A stretch of DNA of 64,000 nt from Allobosea caraganae (GTDB taxonomy: Bacteria; Pseudomonadota; Alphaproteobacteria; Rhizobiales; Beijerinckiaceae). Where the stretch lies: NCBI RefSeq assembly GCF_003351345.1, contig NZ_QQTO01000037.1, positions 309,501 through 373,500 of the forward strand, in the 5' to 3' direction. Below the pieces are notes generated by a model, which saw only the letters and a program-made list of their open reading frames with translations, did no database searches and was not told where the DNA came from. Below, one piece after another: positions 16,851 to 25,129 of the stretch. The position numbers and the translations under genes were made by a program. The stretch's first letter is position 1. Each line of letters opens with the position of its first letter.

Positions 16851-17945
16851 TTACGGCGCGACCATGCGCTCGGCCTTGGGCGGCAGGTACTTGCTGGTGA
16901 AGACCTTGTCCGGCGCCGGCGCCGAGGGCAGGCCGAACGCATCCGCGACGTCGACCACCGAGCGGGCGAAGCGCGCCGGGTCGACATCGCCCATGCCGTT
17001 CTCCTTCACGAAGGGCGTCAGCACGTTCATCTTCAGGGACATGTTGAGCCGCTCGGTCTCCAGCGCATCGTCGATCAGCGGGTCGCGCTTCTTGGCGGCG
17101 GCGATGCCGAGGGCCGGATTGGCGGCGACTTCCTTCCAGGCCTTGGCGGTGGCGCGCAGGAAGCCGGTGACGACCTGCGGCTTGGCGGCCATCTCGGGCG
17201 AGACGATGATGCCGTTGCCATACACGTCCATGCCGAAATCGCTGTAGTTGAACGAGACGACGTCGGCCTGCGCGACGCCGCGCGCCTTCAGGTCGAGGAT
17301 CGACGAGAAGTAGTGGCCGGAGATGAAGTCGACCGTGCCCTGGGCCAGCGACTGCTCGCGCAGCTGCGGCGTCAGGTTGACATGGGTGACGGTCTTGGCG
17401 TCGAGCCCGACCTTCTTGGCGAAGGCGGGGAAGAGGCGGAACGATGCGTCGAAGACCGGCGCGCCGAGCTTCTTGCCGGCGAGGTCGGCGGGCTTGGTGA
17501 TGCCGCTCTTCTTCAGCGCGTGCACGCCGAAGGGCGGGAAGTCATAGGCCATGAAGACGCAGAGGATCTCCTTGCCGGCATTCTTGACGTTGTACTCGAT
17601 CAGCGAGTTCACGTCGGCGAAGCCGATGTCGTAGGCGCCGGTGGCGACGCGCTGGACCGCGCCGGCCGAGCCCTGGCCGGGGTCCATGGTGACGTCGAGC
17701 CCCTCGGCCTTGTAGTAACCCTTCTCCAGCGCGACGAGGAAGGGCGAGGTCGGCCCCTGGAACACCCAGTCGAGCGTGAACTTGACCGGCGTCTGCGCCG
17801 CAGCCGAGAGCGGGGAGACGAGGGCAAGCGCGCCGCCGAGGGCCAGGGTCTTCAGCGCGGCACCGATCCCGGATGAGAGAGCCTCGCGCCTGGTTCGCGC
17901 CAAACCCGACACAACAGACCGCACCGCGCCAATCATCTCAGCCAT
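16851..17945 (-). CDS. ABC transporter substrate-binding protein, NMT1/THI5-like
   Basis: A 364-residue periplasmic binding protein. A long cationic N-region with RTRREALS precedes the hydrophobic ALGGALALVSPLSAAAQ signal core. The mature part starts TPVKFTLDWVFQGPTSPFLVA and has GYYKAEGLDVTMDPGQGSA, GAYDIGFADVNSLI and DFISGHYFSS. That pattern (W, EGLDV, GS..A..V) is the NMT1/THI5/SsuA-like family that binds pyrimidine precursors, sulfonates, formylaminopyrimidines or riboflavin precursors. The ligand is not predictable here. First gene of the operon. Gene order binding protein-ATPase-permease is normal for this family. Confidence 0.9.
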   Translation of the reverse strand: MAEMIGAVRSVVSGLARTRREALSSGIGAALKTLALGGALALVSPLSAAAQTPVKFTLDWVFQGPTSPFLVALEKGYYKAEGLDVTMDPGQGSAGAVQRVATGAYDIGFADVNSLIEYNVKNAGKEILCVFMAYDFPPFGVHALKKSGITKPADLAGKKLGAPVFDASFRLFPAFAKKVGLDAKTVTHVNLTPQLREQSLAQGTVDFISGHYFSSILDLKARGVAQADVVSFNYSDFGMDVYGNGIIVSPEMAAKPQVVTGFLRATAKAWKEVAANPALGIAAAKKRDPLIDDALETERLNMSLKMNVLTPFVKENGMGDVDPARFARSVVDVADAFGLPSAPAPDKVFTSKYLPPKAERMVAP

Positions 17946-18181
17946 TCCCCATTTTGTTTGTGACGGCCGACGCTAAAGGCCGGCCTATGGGCGGTCAATC
18001 GAGGGGCGCGCTATTGCTGCCCATTTTCTGGGCACAACTGTTCGCGCTTTAGGATGCTTGAGCAATCGCCCGACAATGAGCCGGAGCTCGCTCAGCAAGC
18101 CGGTTGACGCCAAGTCTTGAACGTGACGCAATTCAAGCACAGATTGACGAAGGACTGATCAATCTGTGCAGGATCCACGTC

Positions 18182-18553
18182 ATGGCTTCAGCCGCATTGG
18201 AATTGACGGCAGCCGCCTTTCGCGAGGCCGGCCAGCCCTATCTTTCGGCCCGGCGGGTGTCCGAGAAGCTCGGCGTCACCCTCTCGGAGCTGGCGGGGCT
18301 GATCGGTGTCGCCCGCACGACGCTGACCGCCAAGACCGGTGCGCGCCGCGTCGACACGGCTTTGAGCCCCCTCGTCCGGGTCCTGGCGATGGCGGCCGAG
18401 ATGGCCGGCGACGAAGACCGAGCCGCGATCTGGTTCAAGCACCAGCCGCTGCCCGGTTGGGGCGGCAAGACGGCGTTTGACCTCGTCCGCGAGGGCAAGG
18501 CCGGCAAGGTGCTAGACTACCTGGAATCGGTGCGCGCCGGCGTCTATGCCTGA
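18182..18553 (+). CDS. Antitoxin, Xre/MbcA/ParS-type toxin-binding (DUF2384) family
   Basis: Antitoxin of a type II toxin-antitoxin pair; it should bind and block the RES toxin and repress the operon. About 123 residues from the ATG at 18182 (AGGA eight bases upstream), or up to 149 from a TTG at 18104. The N-terminal Xre-like HTH (SARRVSEKLGVTLSELAGLIGVARTTL, in pieces SEKLGVTLSELAGLIGVA) is followed by the DUF2384 domain (VRVLAMAAEMAGDEDRAAIW, FKHQPLPGWGGKTAFDLVRE, GKVLDYLESVRAGVYA). The stop overlaps the toxin start by eight bases. Confidence 0.88.
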   Translation: MASAALELTAAAFREAGQPYLSARRVSEKLGVTLSELAGLIGVARTTLTAKTGARRVDTALSPLVRVLAMAAEMAGDEDRAAIWFKHQPLPGWGGKTAFDLVREGKAGKVLDYLESVRAGVYA

Positions 18554-19058
18554 CTCGCTGGCCGAGCTCATCCTCTGGCGCGCCTATGTTCCGCGCTGGT
18601 CCTACGCTCCCTTGTCCGGCGAAGGCGCGGCCCGCTATGGCGGGCGCTGGAACGAGGTCGGCCAGCCCTGCCTCTATGCCGCCCGCGAGCTCTCGACGGC
18701 TTGGGCGGAGTACAATCAAGGCTTCGTCCAGCATCCCGCGCTGATCGCGCAGCTCGTCGTGACCGGCGCGAAGCTCGCCGACCTCACCAGGGACGATGCG
18801 GCCCGGGAATTCGGCCTCCCCGCCGACCTTCACGGCAGCGCTTGGCGCGCGCTACTGGGCGCGGGAGAGATACCGCCGACCCATCAAGCCGCGCGGCGTT
18901 TGCGCGAACGCGGCTTCCACGGATTGATCTACCCTTCGCATATGTCGCGAGGCGGCTCGTGCGTCGCCCTTTGGCACTGGAACGAGCCTGCTGCCCCGCA
19001 GGTCAAGGTGATCGATCCGGAAGGCCGTCTGCCGAAAGGGCCGCAATCGTGGCGCTGA
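18546..19058 (+). CDS. RES-domain toxin (NAD+-degrading family)
   Basis: A 170-residue RES-domain protein. The diagnostic motif is ARYGGRWNEVGQPCLYAARE followed by STAWAEY, and a later FHGLIYPSHMSRGG segment; conserved Arg, Tyr, Glu and Ser positions are present. RES toxins characterised elsewhere (MbcT, RES-Xre pairs) deplete NAD+ by phosphorolysis or hydrolysis and stop growth. The gene overlaps the upstream antitoxin by eight bases, the usual arrangement. It converges on kup with only 16 bases between stops. Complete and apparently intact. Confidence 0.9.
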   Translation: MPDSLAELILWRAYVPRWSYAPLSGEGAARYGGRWNEVGQPCLYAARELSTAWAEYNQGFVQHPALIAQLVVTGAKLADLTRDDAAREFGLPADLHGSAWRALLGAGEIPPTHQAARRLRERGFHGLIYPSHMSRGGSCVALWHWNEPAAPQVKVIDPEGRLPKGPQSWR

Positions 19059-19074
19059 GCCGAGCGCCCCGGCC

Positions 19075-21069
19075 CTACACCGTCACCTGCGTCCCGACCT
19101 CGACCACGCGCCCGGTCGGGATCTGGAAGAAGCTGGTGGCGTCGGTCGCGCTCTTGGTCAGGCTGATATAGAGCTTGTCCTGCCACATCGGCATGCCCGA
19201 TTGCGGCGAGGCCTTGATCGAGCGGCGCGACAGGAAGAACGAGGTCGACATGATGTCGAACTTGAAGCCCTGCTTGCGCAGCATGGCGAGGCCCTTGGGC
19301 ACGTTCGGGCTCTCCATGTAGCCGTAGATCATCTCGACCCGCCAGAAATCGTCGGTGATGCGCGAGAGGCGCACCCGCTCCTCCTCGGGCACGCGCGGCG
19401 TGTCGGCCGAGCGCACGGTCAGGATGACGTTGCGCTCGTGCAGCACCTTGTTGTGCTTCAGGTTGTGCAGCAGCGAGGCCGGCGCGGTCTCAGGATCGCT
19501 GGTCAGGAACACCGCCATGCCCTTGACCCGGTAGGGCGGGCTCTTCGCCAGCATGCCGACCAGCTCGAGCAGCGGCACGTCGGTCTTGCGGGTCTTGTCG
19601 AACAGGATCTTGGTGCCGCGCACCCAGGTCGCCATCAGCACGACCAGCATCACGGCCAGCATCACCGGCACGTAGCCGCCGCTGAGCAGCTTCAGCATGT
19701 TGGCCGAGAAGAAGGCGACGTCGATGATCAGGAACGGGCCGATCACGGCGGCCGTCGCCCATGTGCTCCAGCGCCAGCCCTTGCTGATCACGATCCAGGC
19801 CAGCAGCGAATCGACCACCATCGCGCCGAAGACCGAGATGCCATAGGCATGCGACAGGTTGGACGAGGTCCGGAAGCTCCAGACCAGGATCAGCACCACG
19901 ATCAGCAGGATCATGTTGATGCGCGGGATGTAGATCTGCCCCGAGGTGTGCTCGGAGGTGTGCCTGATCTCGAGCCGCGGCAACAGGCCGAGCTGGATCG
20001 CCTGCCGGGTCAGCGAGAAGGCCCCGGTGATCACCGCCTGGCTGGCGATGATCGTCGCGACGGTGGCCATGATCACCAGCGGCAGGATCAGCCCTTCCGG
20101 CGCCAGCTTGTAGAACGGGTTGTCGATCGCCGTCGGGTCGGAGAGGATCAGCGCGCCCTGCCCGAGATAGTTGAGCCAGAGCGCCGGGAAGACGAGGTAG
20201 AGCCAGGCCGAGCGGATCGGCCCGCGGCCGAAATGGCCCATGTCGGCATAGAGCGCCTCGGCGCCCGTCACCGCCAGGCAGACCGAGCCGAGCACCGCCA
20301 GCGACAGGCCTGGATGCTCGAAGAAGAAATGCAGGCCGTGATAGGGGTTCACCGAGGCGAAGACGCTGAGGTCGTCGGCGATATGGTAGATGCCGAGCCC
20401 GGCCAGCGTCAGGAACCAGACGAACATGACCGGGCCGAAGAAGTTGGCCACGCTCGCCGTGCCCCGGCTCTGGACCAGGAACAGCAGGATCAGGATCGCC
20501 GAGGCGATCGAGACGACGTACTGGTCGAAATAGGGCGTGACGAGCTTGAGCCCCTCCACCGCCGAGAGCACCGAGATCGCCGGCGTGATCACCGCATCGC
20601 CATAGAACAGCGCAGCGCCGGCCATGCCGAGGAAGAGCACTACGCCGCCGCGCATCCGCCCGAGCGCCCGCTGCGCCAGGGCGACCAGCGTCAGCGTGCC
20701 GCCCTCGCCGTTATTGTCGGCCCGCAACAGCAAAACGACATATTTCAGCGTCACCACGACGACGAGCGACCAGAGGATCAGCGAGAGCACGCCGATCACG
20801 ACGCTGCGCGGCAGCGGGCCGGAGAACGCCACTTCCGCACCGCCGCCATGGCCACCCGCGGCAGCGCCGGTCGCCGCCAGGATGGTCTCGCGCAGCGCGT
20901 AGAGCGGGCTCGTGCCGATGTCGCCATAGACGACGCCGAGCGCGCCCAGCGCCAGCGCCGCATAGCTCGCCGTGGAGTGCCCTTGCTGCGTGCCGTGCCC
21001 GTCTTCGAGGCCGAAACGTGAATCCCCCGCGCCTGCGGCCGGCGGATTCGGGTTGTCATGCCCCATCAT
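19075..21069 (-). CDS. kup: Low-affinity potassium transporter Kup
   Basis: A 664-residue KUP/HAK/KT-family K+:H+ symporter of the inner membrane, of normal family length. The first core segment has ALGALGVVYGDIGTSPLYAL. It is followed by about 12 hydrophobic helices (LRADNNGEGGTL, FYGDAVITPAISVLSA, NYLGQGALIL) and a cytosolic C-terminal domain of about 200 residues. The start is the ATG at 21069 or the adjacent ATG at 21066. No obvious regulatory element upstream. Confidence 0.97.
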   Translation of the reverse strand: MMGHDNPNPPAAGAGDSRFGLEDGHGTQQGHSTASYAALALGALGVVYGDIGTSPLYALRETILAATGAAAGGHGGGAEVAFSGPLPRSVVIGVLSLILWSLVVVVTLKYVVLLLRADNNGEGGTLTLVALAQRALGRMRGGVVLFLGMAGAALFYGDAVITPAISVLSAVEGLKLVTPYFDQYVVSIASAILILLFLVQSRGTASVANFFGPVMFVWFLTLAGLGIYHIADDLSVFASVNPYHGLHFFFEHPGLSLAVLGSVCLAVTGAEALYADMGHFGRGPIRSAWLYLVFPALWLNYLGQGALILSDPTAIDNPFYKLAPEGLILPLVIMATVATIIASQAVITGAFSLTRQAIQLGLLPRLEIRHTSEHTSGQIYIPRINMILLIVVLILVWSFRTSSNLSHAYGISVFGAMVVDSLLAWIVISKGWRWSTWATAAVIGPFLIIDVAFFSANMLKLLSGGYVPVMLAVMLVVLMATWVRGTKILFDKTRKTDVPLLELVGMLAKSPPYRVKGMAVFLTSDPETAPASLLHNLKHNKVLHERNVILTVRSADTPRVPEEERVRLSRITDDFWRVEMIYGYMESPNVPKGLAMLRKQGFKFDIMSTSFFLSRRSIKASPQSGMPMWQDKLYISLTKSATDATSFFQIPTGRVVEVGTQVTV

Positions 21070-21172
21070 GGGTCTCCACGGGTGCTGCGGTGCAGCGAAA
21101 GGCCGGGGCCTCTAACACAAGCCTAGCGGCACGCAAAGGTGCATGCACGCCAAACCCGCAGCGCATGGCTTT

Positions 21173-22465
21173 TTATTCGGCAGCATCGGCGCGCAAACCG
21201 TAACGCCGCTCGATGTAGTCGTTGACCATCGTCTTGAATTCGCTGGCGATGCCGGCCCCGCGCAAGGTCGCGACCTTGCGGCCGTCGACGAAGACCGGCG
21301 CGGTCGGGGCCTCGCCCGTGCCCGGCAGCGAAATGCCGATATCGGCATGCTTGGATTCGCCGGGGCCGTTGACGATGCAGCCCATCACCGCCACGTTCAG
21401 CGCCTCGACGCCGGGATAGCGCGTCTTCCACTCCGGCATGGAGGTCGAGATCCAGCCCTGGATGTCCTGCGCCAGCTCCTGGAACACCGTCGAGGTCGTG
21501 CGCCCGCAGCCCGGGCAGGCCGCGACCTGCGGCACGAAGGCGCGGAAGCCCATCGTCTGCAGCAGTTCCTGCGAGGTCTTGACCTCGAGCGTGCGGTCGC
21601 CGCCGGGCTCCGGCGTCAGCGAATAGCGGATCGTGTCGCCGATGCCTTCCTGCAGCAGGATGCCGAGCGCTGCCGAGGAGGAGACGATACCCTTCGAGCC
21701 CATGCCGGCCTCGGTCAGGCCGAGATGGATGGCGTAGTCGCCGCGCCCTGCCAGCATGCGGTAGACCGCGATCAGGTCCTGCACGCCCGAGACCTTGGCC
21801 GAGAGGATGATCTTGTCCTTGCCGAGCCCGATCTCCTCGGCCCGCTCGGCCGAGAGCAGGGCCGACTGCACCATGGCCTCGCGCATCACCGCGCGCGCAT
21901 CGAGCGGCTTCTCCGAGACGGCATTCTCGTCCATCAGCGCGGTCAGCAGCTCCTGGTCGAGCGAGCCCCAGTTGGCGCCGATCCGGACCGCCTTGCCGTG
22001 CTTGATCGCAAGCTCGATGATCTGGCCGAACTGCCGGTCCTTCTTGTCCTTGAAGCCGACATTGCCGGGGTTGATGCGGTATTTCGCCAGGGCTTGCGCG
22101 CAGGCCGGATGGTCGGCGAGCAGCTTGTGGCCGATATAGTGGAAATCGCCGATCAGCGGCACGTCGAAGCCGAGGATGTCGAGCCGCTCGCGGATATGCG
22201 GCACGGCGGCGGCCGCCTCGTCGCGGTCGACGGTGATGCGCACCAGCTCCGAGCCGGCCCGCGCCAAAGCCGCGACCTGCCTCACCGTCGCCTGGATGTC
22301 GGCGGTATCCGTATTGGTCATCGACTGCACGACGATCGGCGCACCGCCGCCGACCTCGACGTTCCCGACCTTGACCGGCACGGTCATGCGCCGCGATTGC
22401 GGCCCGGCGATCTCGGCAAGGCTTGAAATCTCGGCAAGGCTTGCCGGCAGGACGGCTTCAGTCAT
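21173..22465 (-). CDS. ispG: 4-hydroxy-3-methylbut-2-en-1-yl diphosphate synthase (flavodoxin)
   Basis: IspG is the penultimate enzyme of the MEP pathway; it converts MEcPP to HMBPP with a [4Fe-4S] cluster. The 430-residue protein carries VEVGGGAPIVVQSMTNTDT, GDFHYIGHKLLADHP, YRINPGNVG, LGLTEAGMGSKGIVSSSAALG (in part LGLTEAGMGSKGI) and the cluster ligands in CPGCGRT and MGCIVNGPGESKHADIGISL. The start overlaps the zur stop by eight bases, so ispG is probably cotranscribed and coupled to zur, which is not a usual partner. The first 20 residues contain a short SLAEI duplication. Confidence 0.97.
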   Translation of the reverse strand: MTEAVLPASLAEISSLAEIAGPQSRRMTVPVKVGNVEVGGGAPIVVQSMTNTDTADIQATVRQVAALARAGSELVRITVDRDEAAAAVPHIRERLDILGFDVPLIGDFHYIGHKLLADHPACAQALAKYRINPGNVGFKDKKDRQFGQIIELAIKHGKAVRIGANWGSLDQELLTALMDENAVSEKPLDARAVMREAMVQSALLSAERAEEIGLGKDKIILSAKVSGVQDLIAVYRMLAGRGDYAIHLGLTEAGMGSKGIVSSSAALGILLQEGIGDTIRYSLTPEPGGDRTLEVKTSQELLQTMGFRAFVPQVAACPGCGRTTSTVFQELAQDIQGWISTSMPEWKTRYPGVEALNVAVMGCIVNGPGESKHADIGISLPGTGEAPTAPVFVDGRKVATLRGAGIASEFKTMVNDYIERRYGLRADAAE

Positions 22466-22991
22466 GGCTACCAGCGCTCCGGCAATGGTCGCAGCGGCCG
22501 ACGATCTCGACCACCTGGTGCGAGGGCGTGAACTGCCGCCCCTGCGCGATCGCCGCCACGGCCTTGCGCATGGCGGGCGATGAATCCTCGTCGACGCCGC
22601 CGCAGGCCTCGCAGATCAGGAAGGCGACAACCTCGTCGGCGCCGTGCCCGTGCAGGCAGGCGACATAGGCGTTGCGCGAGCTCAGGCGATGCACGAAGCC
22701 CTGCTCGACCAGGAAGTCGAGCGCGCGGTAGACCGAGATCGGCGCGAGCCGGCGCCCGCCCGGCGGCGAGATCCGGTCGGCGAGATCGTAGGCCCCGACC
22801 GGCTTGTGGTCGGCATGGAGGGCCTCCAGCGCCTTGCGGCGGATCGGCGTCAGGCGCAGGCCGCGCTCGCGGCAGACGCGCTCCGCCCGCGCCAAAGCCT
22901 CCTCGGCATGGCGCTGATGGTCGTGCGCATGACGGCAGGGAAGCCCGTCATCATGGTCGTGCGCGTCTGCAAATGGCTGCATTTTGGTCAT
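22458..22991 (-). CDS. zur: Fur-family transcriptional repressor, Zur-type, with His-rich N-terminus
   Basis: Fur-superfamily zinc-responsive repressor that should shut off zinc uptake genes when zinc is plentiful. The winged-helix part has RGLRLTPIRRKALEALHADH and APISVYRALDFLVEQGFVHRL. The structural zinc site is CEACGG and CDHC, and a sensory site is HGHGAD. Residues 11-28 hold six His (DAHDHDDG, CRHAHDHQRH), an unusual metal-binding-like extension. Start taken at the ATG at 22991; a GTG at 23009 or an ATG at 22982 is possible, and no ribosome-binding site decides. It overlaps ispG. Confidence 0.88.
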   Translation of the reverse strand: MTKMQPFADAHDHDDGLPCRHAHDHQRHAEEALARAERVCRERGLRLTPIRRKALEALHADHKPVGAYDLADRISPPGGRRLAPISVYRALDFLVEQGFVHRLSSRNAYVACLHGHGADEVVAFLICEACGGVDEDSSPAMRKAVAAIAQGRQFTPSHQVVEIVGRCDHCRSAGSHD

Positions 22992-23011
22992 TTTGCGTTG
23001 CAATAGCACAT

Positions 23012-23037
23012 ATGGCGTCGTTTCGTGACGACGCTAT
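23012..23037. promoter_or_regulatory. Inverted repeat between zur and the 3-hydroxybutyrate dehydrogenase gene
   Basis: GCGTCGT (23015-23021) and ACGACGC (23028-23034) pair perfectly around a six-base spacer. AT/AT pairs add to both ends after one mismatch, giving 26 bases. It lies just upstream of the zur start region and 69 bases upstream of the dehydrogenase ATG. It does not resemble the AT-rich Zur box known from rhizobia, so what binds it is unknown. Confidence 0.45.
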
Positions 23038-23105
23038 GGTCGCACAGGCGCCGCCCGCGCCGAACCTAAGCATTTTCTCCGGCAATGTCAGGAGCCTTGA
23101 CGCTC

Positions 23106-23891
23106 ATGTTCCTCAAAGACCGCACTGCCCTCGTCACCGGCTCGACCTCCGGGATCGGCCTCGCCTATGCCCGCGCCCTCGCCAAGGAAGGCGCGCACCT
23201 CGTCATCAACGGCATCATGCCGCCAGCAGACGCCGAAGCGCTGCGAACGGGACTGGAGAAGGAGTTCGGCATCAAGGCCCTGTTCTCGCCCGCCGACATG
23301 ACCAAGCCGGCCGAGATCGCCGCCATGATCGCCGACGCCGAGAAGGCCTTCGGCGCCATCGACATCCTGATCAACAATGCCGGCATCCAGTTCGTCTCGC
23401 CGATCGAGGAGTTCCCCATTGAAAAGTGGGACCAGATCATCGCGATCAACCTGTCCTCGGCCTTCCACACCACCCGCGCCGCCCTGCCGAAGATGAAGGC
23501 CAAGGGCTGGGGCCGCATCATCAACACGGCATCGGCCCATGCCTTCGTCGCCTCGCCGTTCAAGTCGGCCTATGTCTCGGCCAAGCACGGCATCGCCGGC
23601 TTCACCAAGACGATCGCGCTGGAAACCGCGACCCATGGCATCACCGTCAACGCCATCGCGCCCGGCTATGTCTGGACGCCGCTGGTGGAGAAGCAGATCC
23701 CCGACACGATGAAGGCACGCGGCCTCACCAAGGAGCAGGTCATCAACGACGTGCTGCTCGAGGCCCAGCCGACCAAGGAGTTCGTCACCTCCGAGCAGGT
23801 CGCGGCGCTCGCCGTCTTCCTCTGCACCGATGCGGCGAAGTCGATCACCGGCGCGACCCTGCCGATGGATGGCGGCTGGACGGCGGCGTGA
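23106..23891 (+). CDS. bdhA: 3-hydroxybutyrate dehydrogenase (SDR family)
   Basis: Oxidises D-3-hydroxybutyrate to acetoacetate with NAD+, a step in polyhydroxybutyrate use. The 261-residue SDR has the cofactor loop VTGSTSGIGLAYARALA, NNAGIQFVSPIEEFP, Ser in INTASAHAFVASPFKSAYVSAKHG (pieces TASAHAFVASPF and SAYVSAKHG with Tyr-x3-Lys), and VNAIAPGYVWTPLVEKQIPD, which is typical of BdhA. AGGAG lies upstream of the ATG at 23106. Its stop overlaps the patatin gene's GTG start (GTGA), so the two are coupled. Confidence 0.92.
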   Translation: MFLKDRTALVTGSTSGIGLAYARALAKEGAHLVINGIMPPADAEALRTGLEKEFGIKALFSPADMTKPAEIAAMIADAEKAFGAIDILINNAGIQFVSPIEEFPIEKWDQIIAINLSSAFHTTRAALPKMKAKGWGRIINTASAHAFVASPFKSAYVSAKHGIAGFTKTIALETATHGITVNAIAPGYVWTPLVEKQIPDTMKARGLTKEQVINDVLLEAQPTKEFVTSEQVAALAVFLCTDAAKSITGATLPMDGGWTAA

Positions 23892-24961
23892 CCGGACGGC
23901 GCAGCCGGCGCGGCGCGCGCACCGTCGCGGGCCTCGCCGGCCCGAAGGCGGAGAAGCGCGTCTCGCTGGCGCTCCAGGGTGGCGGCGCCCACGGCGCCTT
24001 CACCTGGGGCGTGCTCGACGCCATCCTGGAGGACGGCCGCCTCGCCATCGAGGCGCTCTCGGGCACCAGCGCCGGCGCGATGAACGCAGTCGTGCTCAGC
24101 GAGGGCTGGATCGACGGCGGCGCGGACGGCGCCCGCACCGCGCTGGAGACCTTCTGGCGGCGCATCAGCGTCGACGGCAAGTATGGCGGCTCAGAGCGCT
24201 CGCTGATCGACACCATGCTCGGCGCCTGGGGCGGCAGCAACGTCCCGCCCGGCCTGCTCTGGCTCGAAATGTTCTCGAAGGTCGCGAGCCCCTACGACGT
24301 CAACCCGCTCAACATCAACCCGCTGCGCGGCGTGATCGCCGACCTGATCGACTTCGACAAGGTCCGCGCCTGCCAGGCGGTCAAGCTCTTCATCGCCGCC
24401 ACCAATGTCCGCACCGGCAAGATCAAGGTCTTCAACGGCGACGAGCTCAGCCCCGACCACTTGATGGCCTCGGCCTGCCTGCCCATGCTGTTCCAGGCGG
24501 TCGAAATCGGCGGCGAGGCCTATTGGGATGGCGGCTACATGGGCAATCCCGCCCTGTTCCCGCTCTTCTACGAGACCCATTGCGACGACGTCATGCTGGT
24601 GCAGATCAACCCGCTCCAGCGCAAGGAGCTGCCGACCAACGCCCGCGCCATCCAGGACCGGCTGAACGAGATCACCTTCAACGCCTCGCTGCTACGCGAG
24701 CTGCGCGCCATCGACTTCGTCAACCGGCTGATCGACGCCGGCAAGCTGCCGACCGACGAATACAAGCGCGTGCTGATGCACCGCATCGACGGCGGCCCGC
24801 CGCTGGCCGAGATGACCAGCTCGACCCGGATGAACGCCGAATGGGATTTCCTGCTGCGCCTGCGCGACATGGGCCGCCACGCCGCCAAGCGCTGGCTGAA
24901 GCGGAACTACGACGCGATCGGCGTGCAGGGGACCTTGGATTTGAAGGAGGCGATTTCGTAG
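23888..24961 (+). CDS. Patatin-like phospholipase family protein
   Basis: A 357-residue lipid acyl hydrolase with a Ser-Asp dyad. It shows the oxyanion loop LALQGGGAHGAFTWGVLDA, nucleophile elbow LSGTSAGAMNA and dyad Asp in YWDGGYMGNPALFPL. The C-terminal part (INPLQRKELPTNARAIQDR, and a positively charged RHAAKRWLKRNY) is shared by patatin proteins found next to bdhA in rhizobia. It starts at a GTG that overlaps the bdhA stop. Coupling suggests a role in lipid or polyhydroxybutyrate-granule turnover; that is inference. No signal peptide, so cytosolic. Confidence 0.88.
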   Translation: MTGRRSRRGARTVAGLAGPKAEKRVSLALQGGGAHGAFTWGVLDAILEDGRLAIEALSGTSAGAMNAVVLSEGWIDGGADGARTALETFWRRISVDGKYGGSERSLIDTMLGAWGGSNVPPGLLWLEMFSKVASPYDVNPLNINPLRGVIADLIDFDKVRACQAVKLFIAATNVRTGKIKVFNGDELSPDHLMASACLPMLFQAVEIGGEAYWDGGYMGNPALFPLFYETHCDDVMLVQINPLQRKELPTNARAIQDRLNEITFNASLLRELRAIDFVNRLIDAGKLPTDEYKRVLMHRIDGGPPLAEMTSSTRMNAEWDFLLRLRDMGRHAAKRWLKRNYDAIGVQGTLDLKEAIS

Positions 24962-25129
24962 GGGCTGAGGCCGCCAAGGAGGCGGCTGCCTTCGACCCTG
25001 AGCAGCCCGTGCCAACCGGTGGCCGAGGTCCCGATCGCTCGCTCCCAATGACGACTTGAGTAACGCCTCGGAATGACGCGATGCTTTTCCGCTGGGCTCC
25101 GTCGGGATGAGTCGTGGGAGATACGTTCG

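Noticed and set aside
19201..21021. 606-codon open frame opposite kup
   Set aside because: Antisense shadow of a certain transporter gene.
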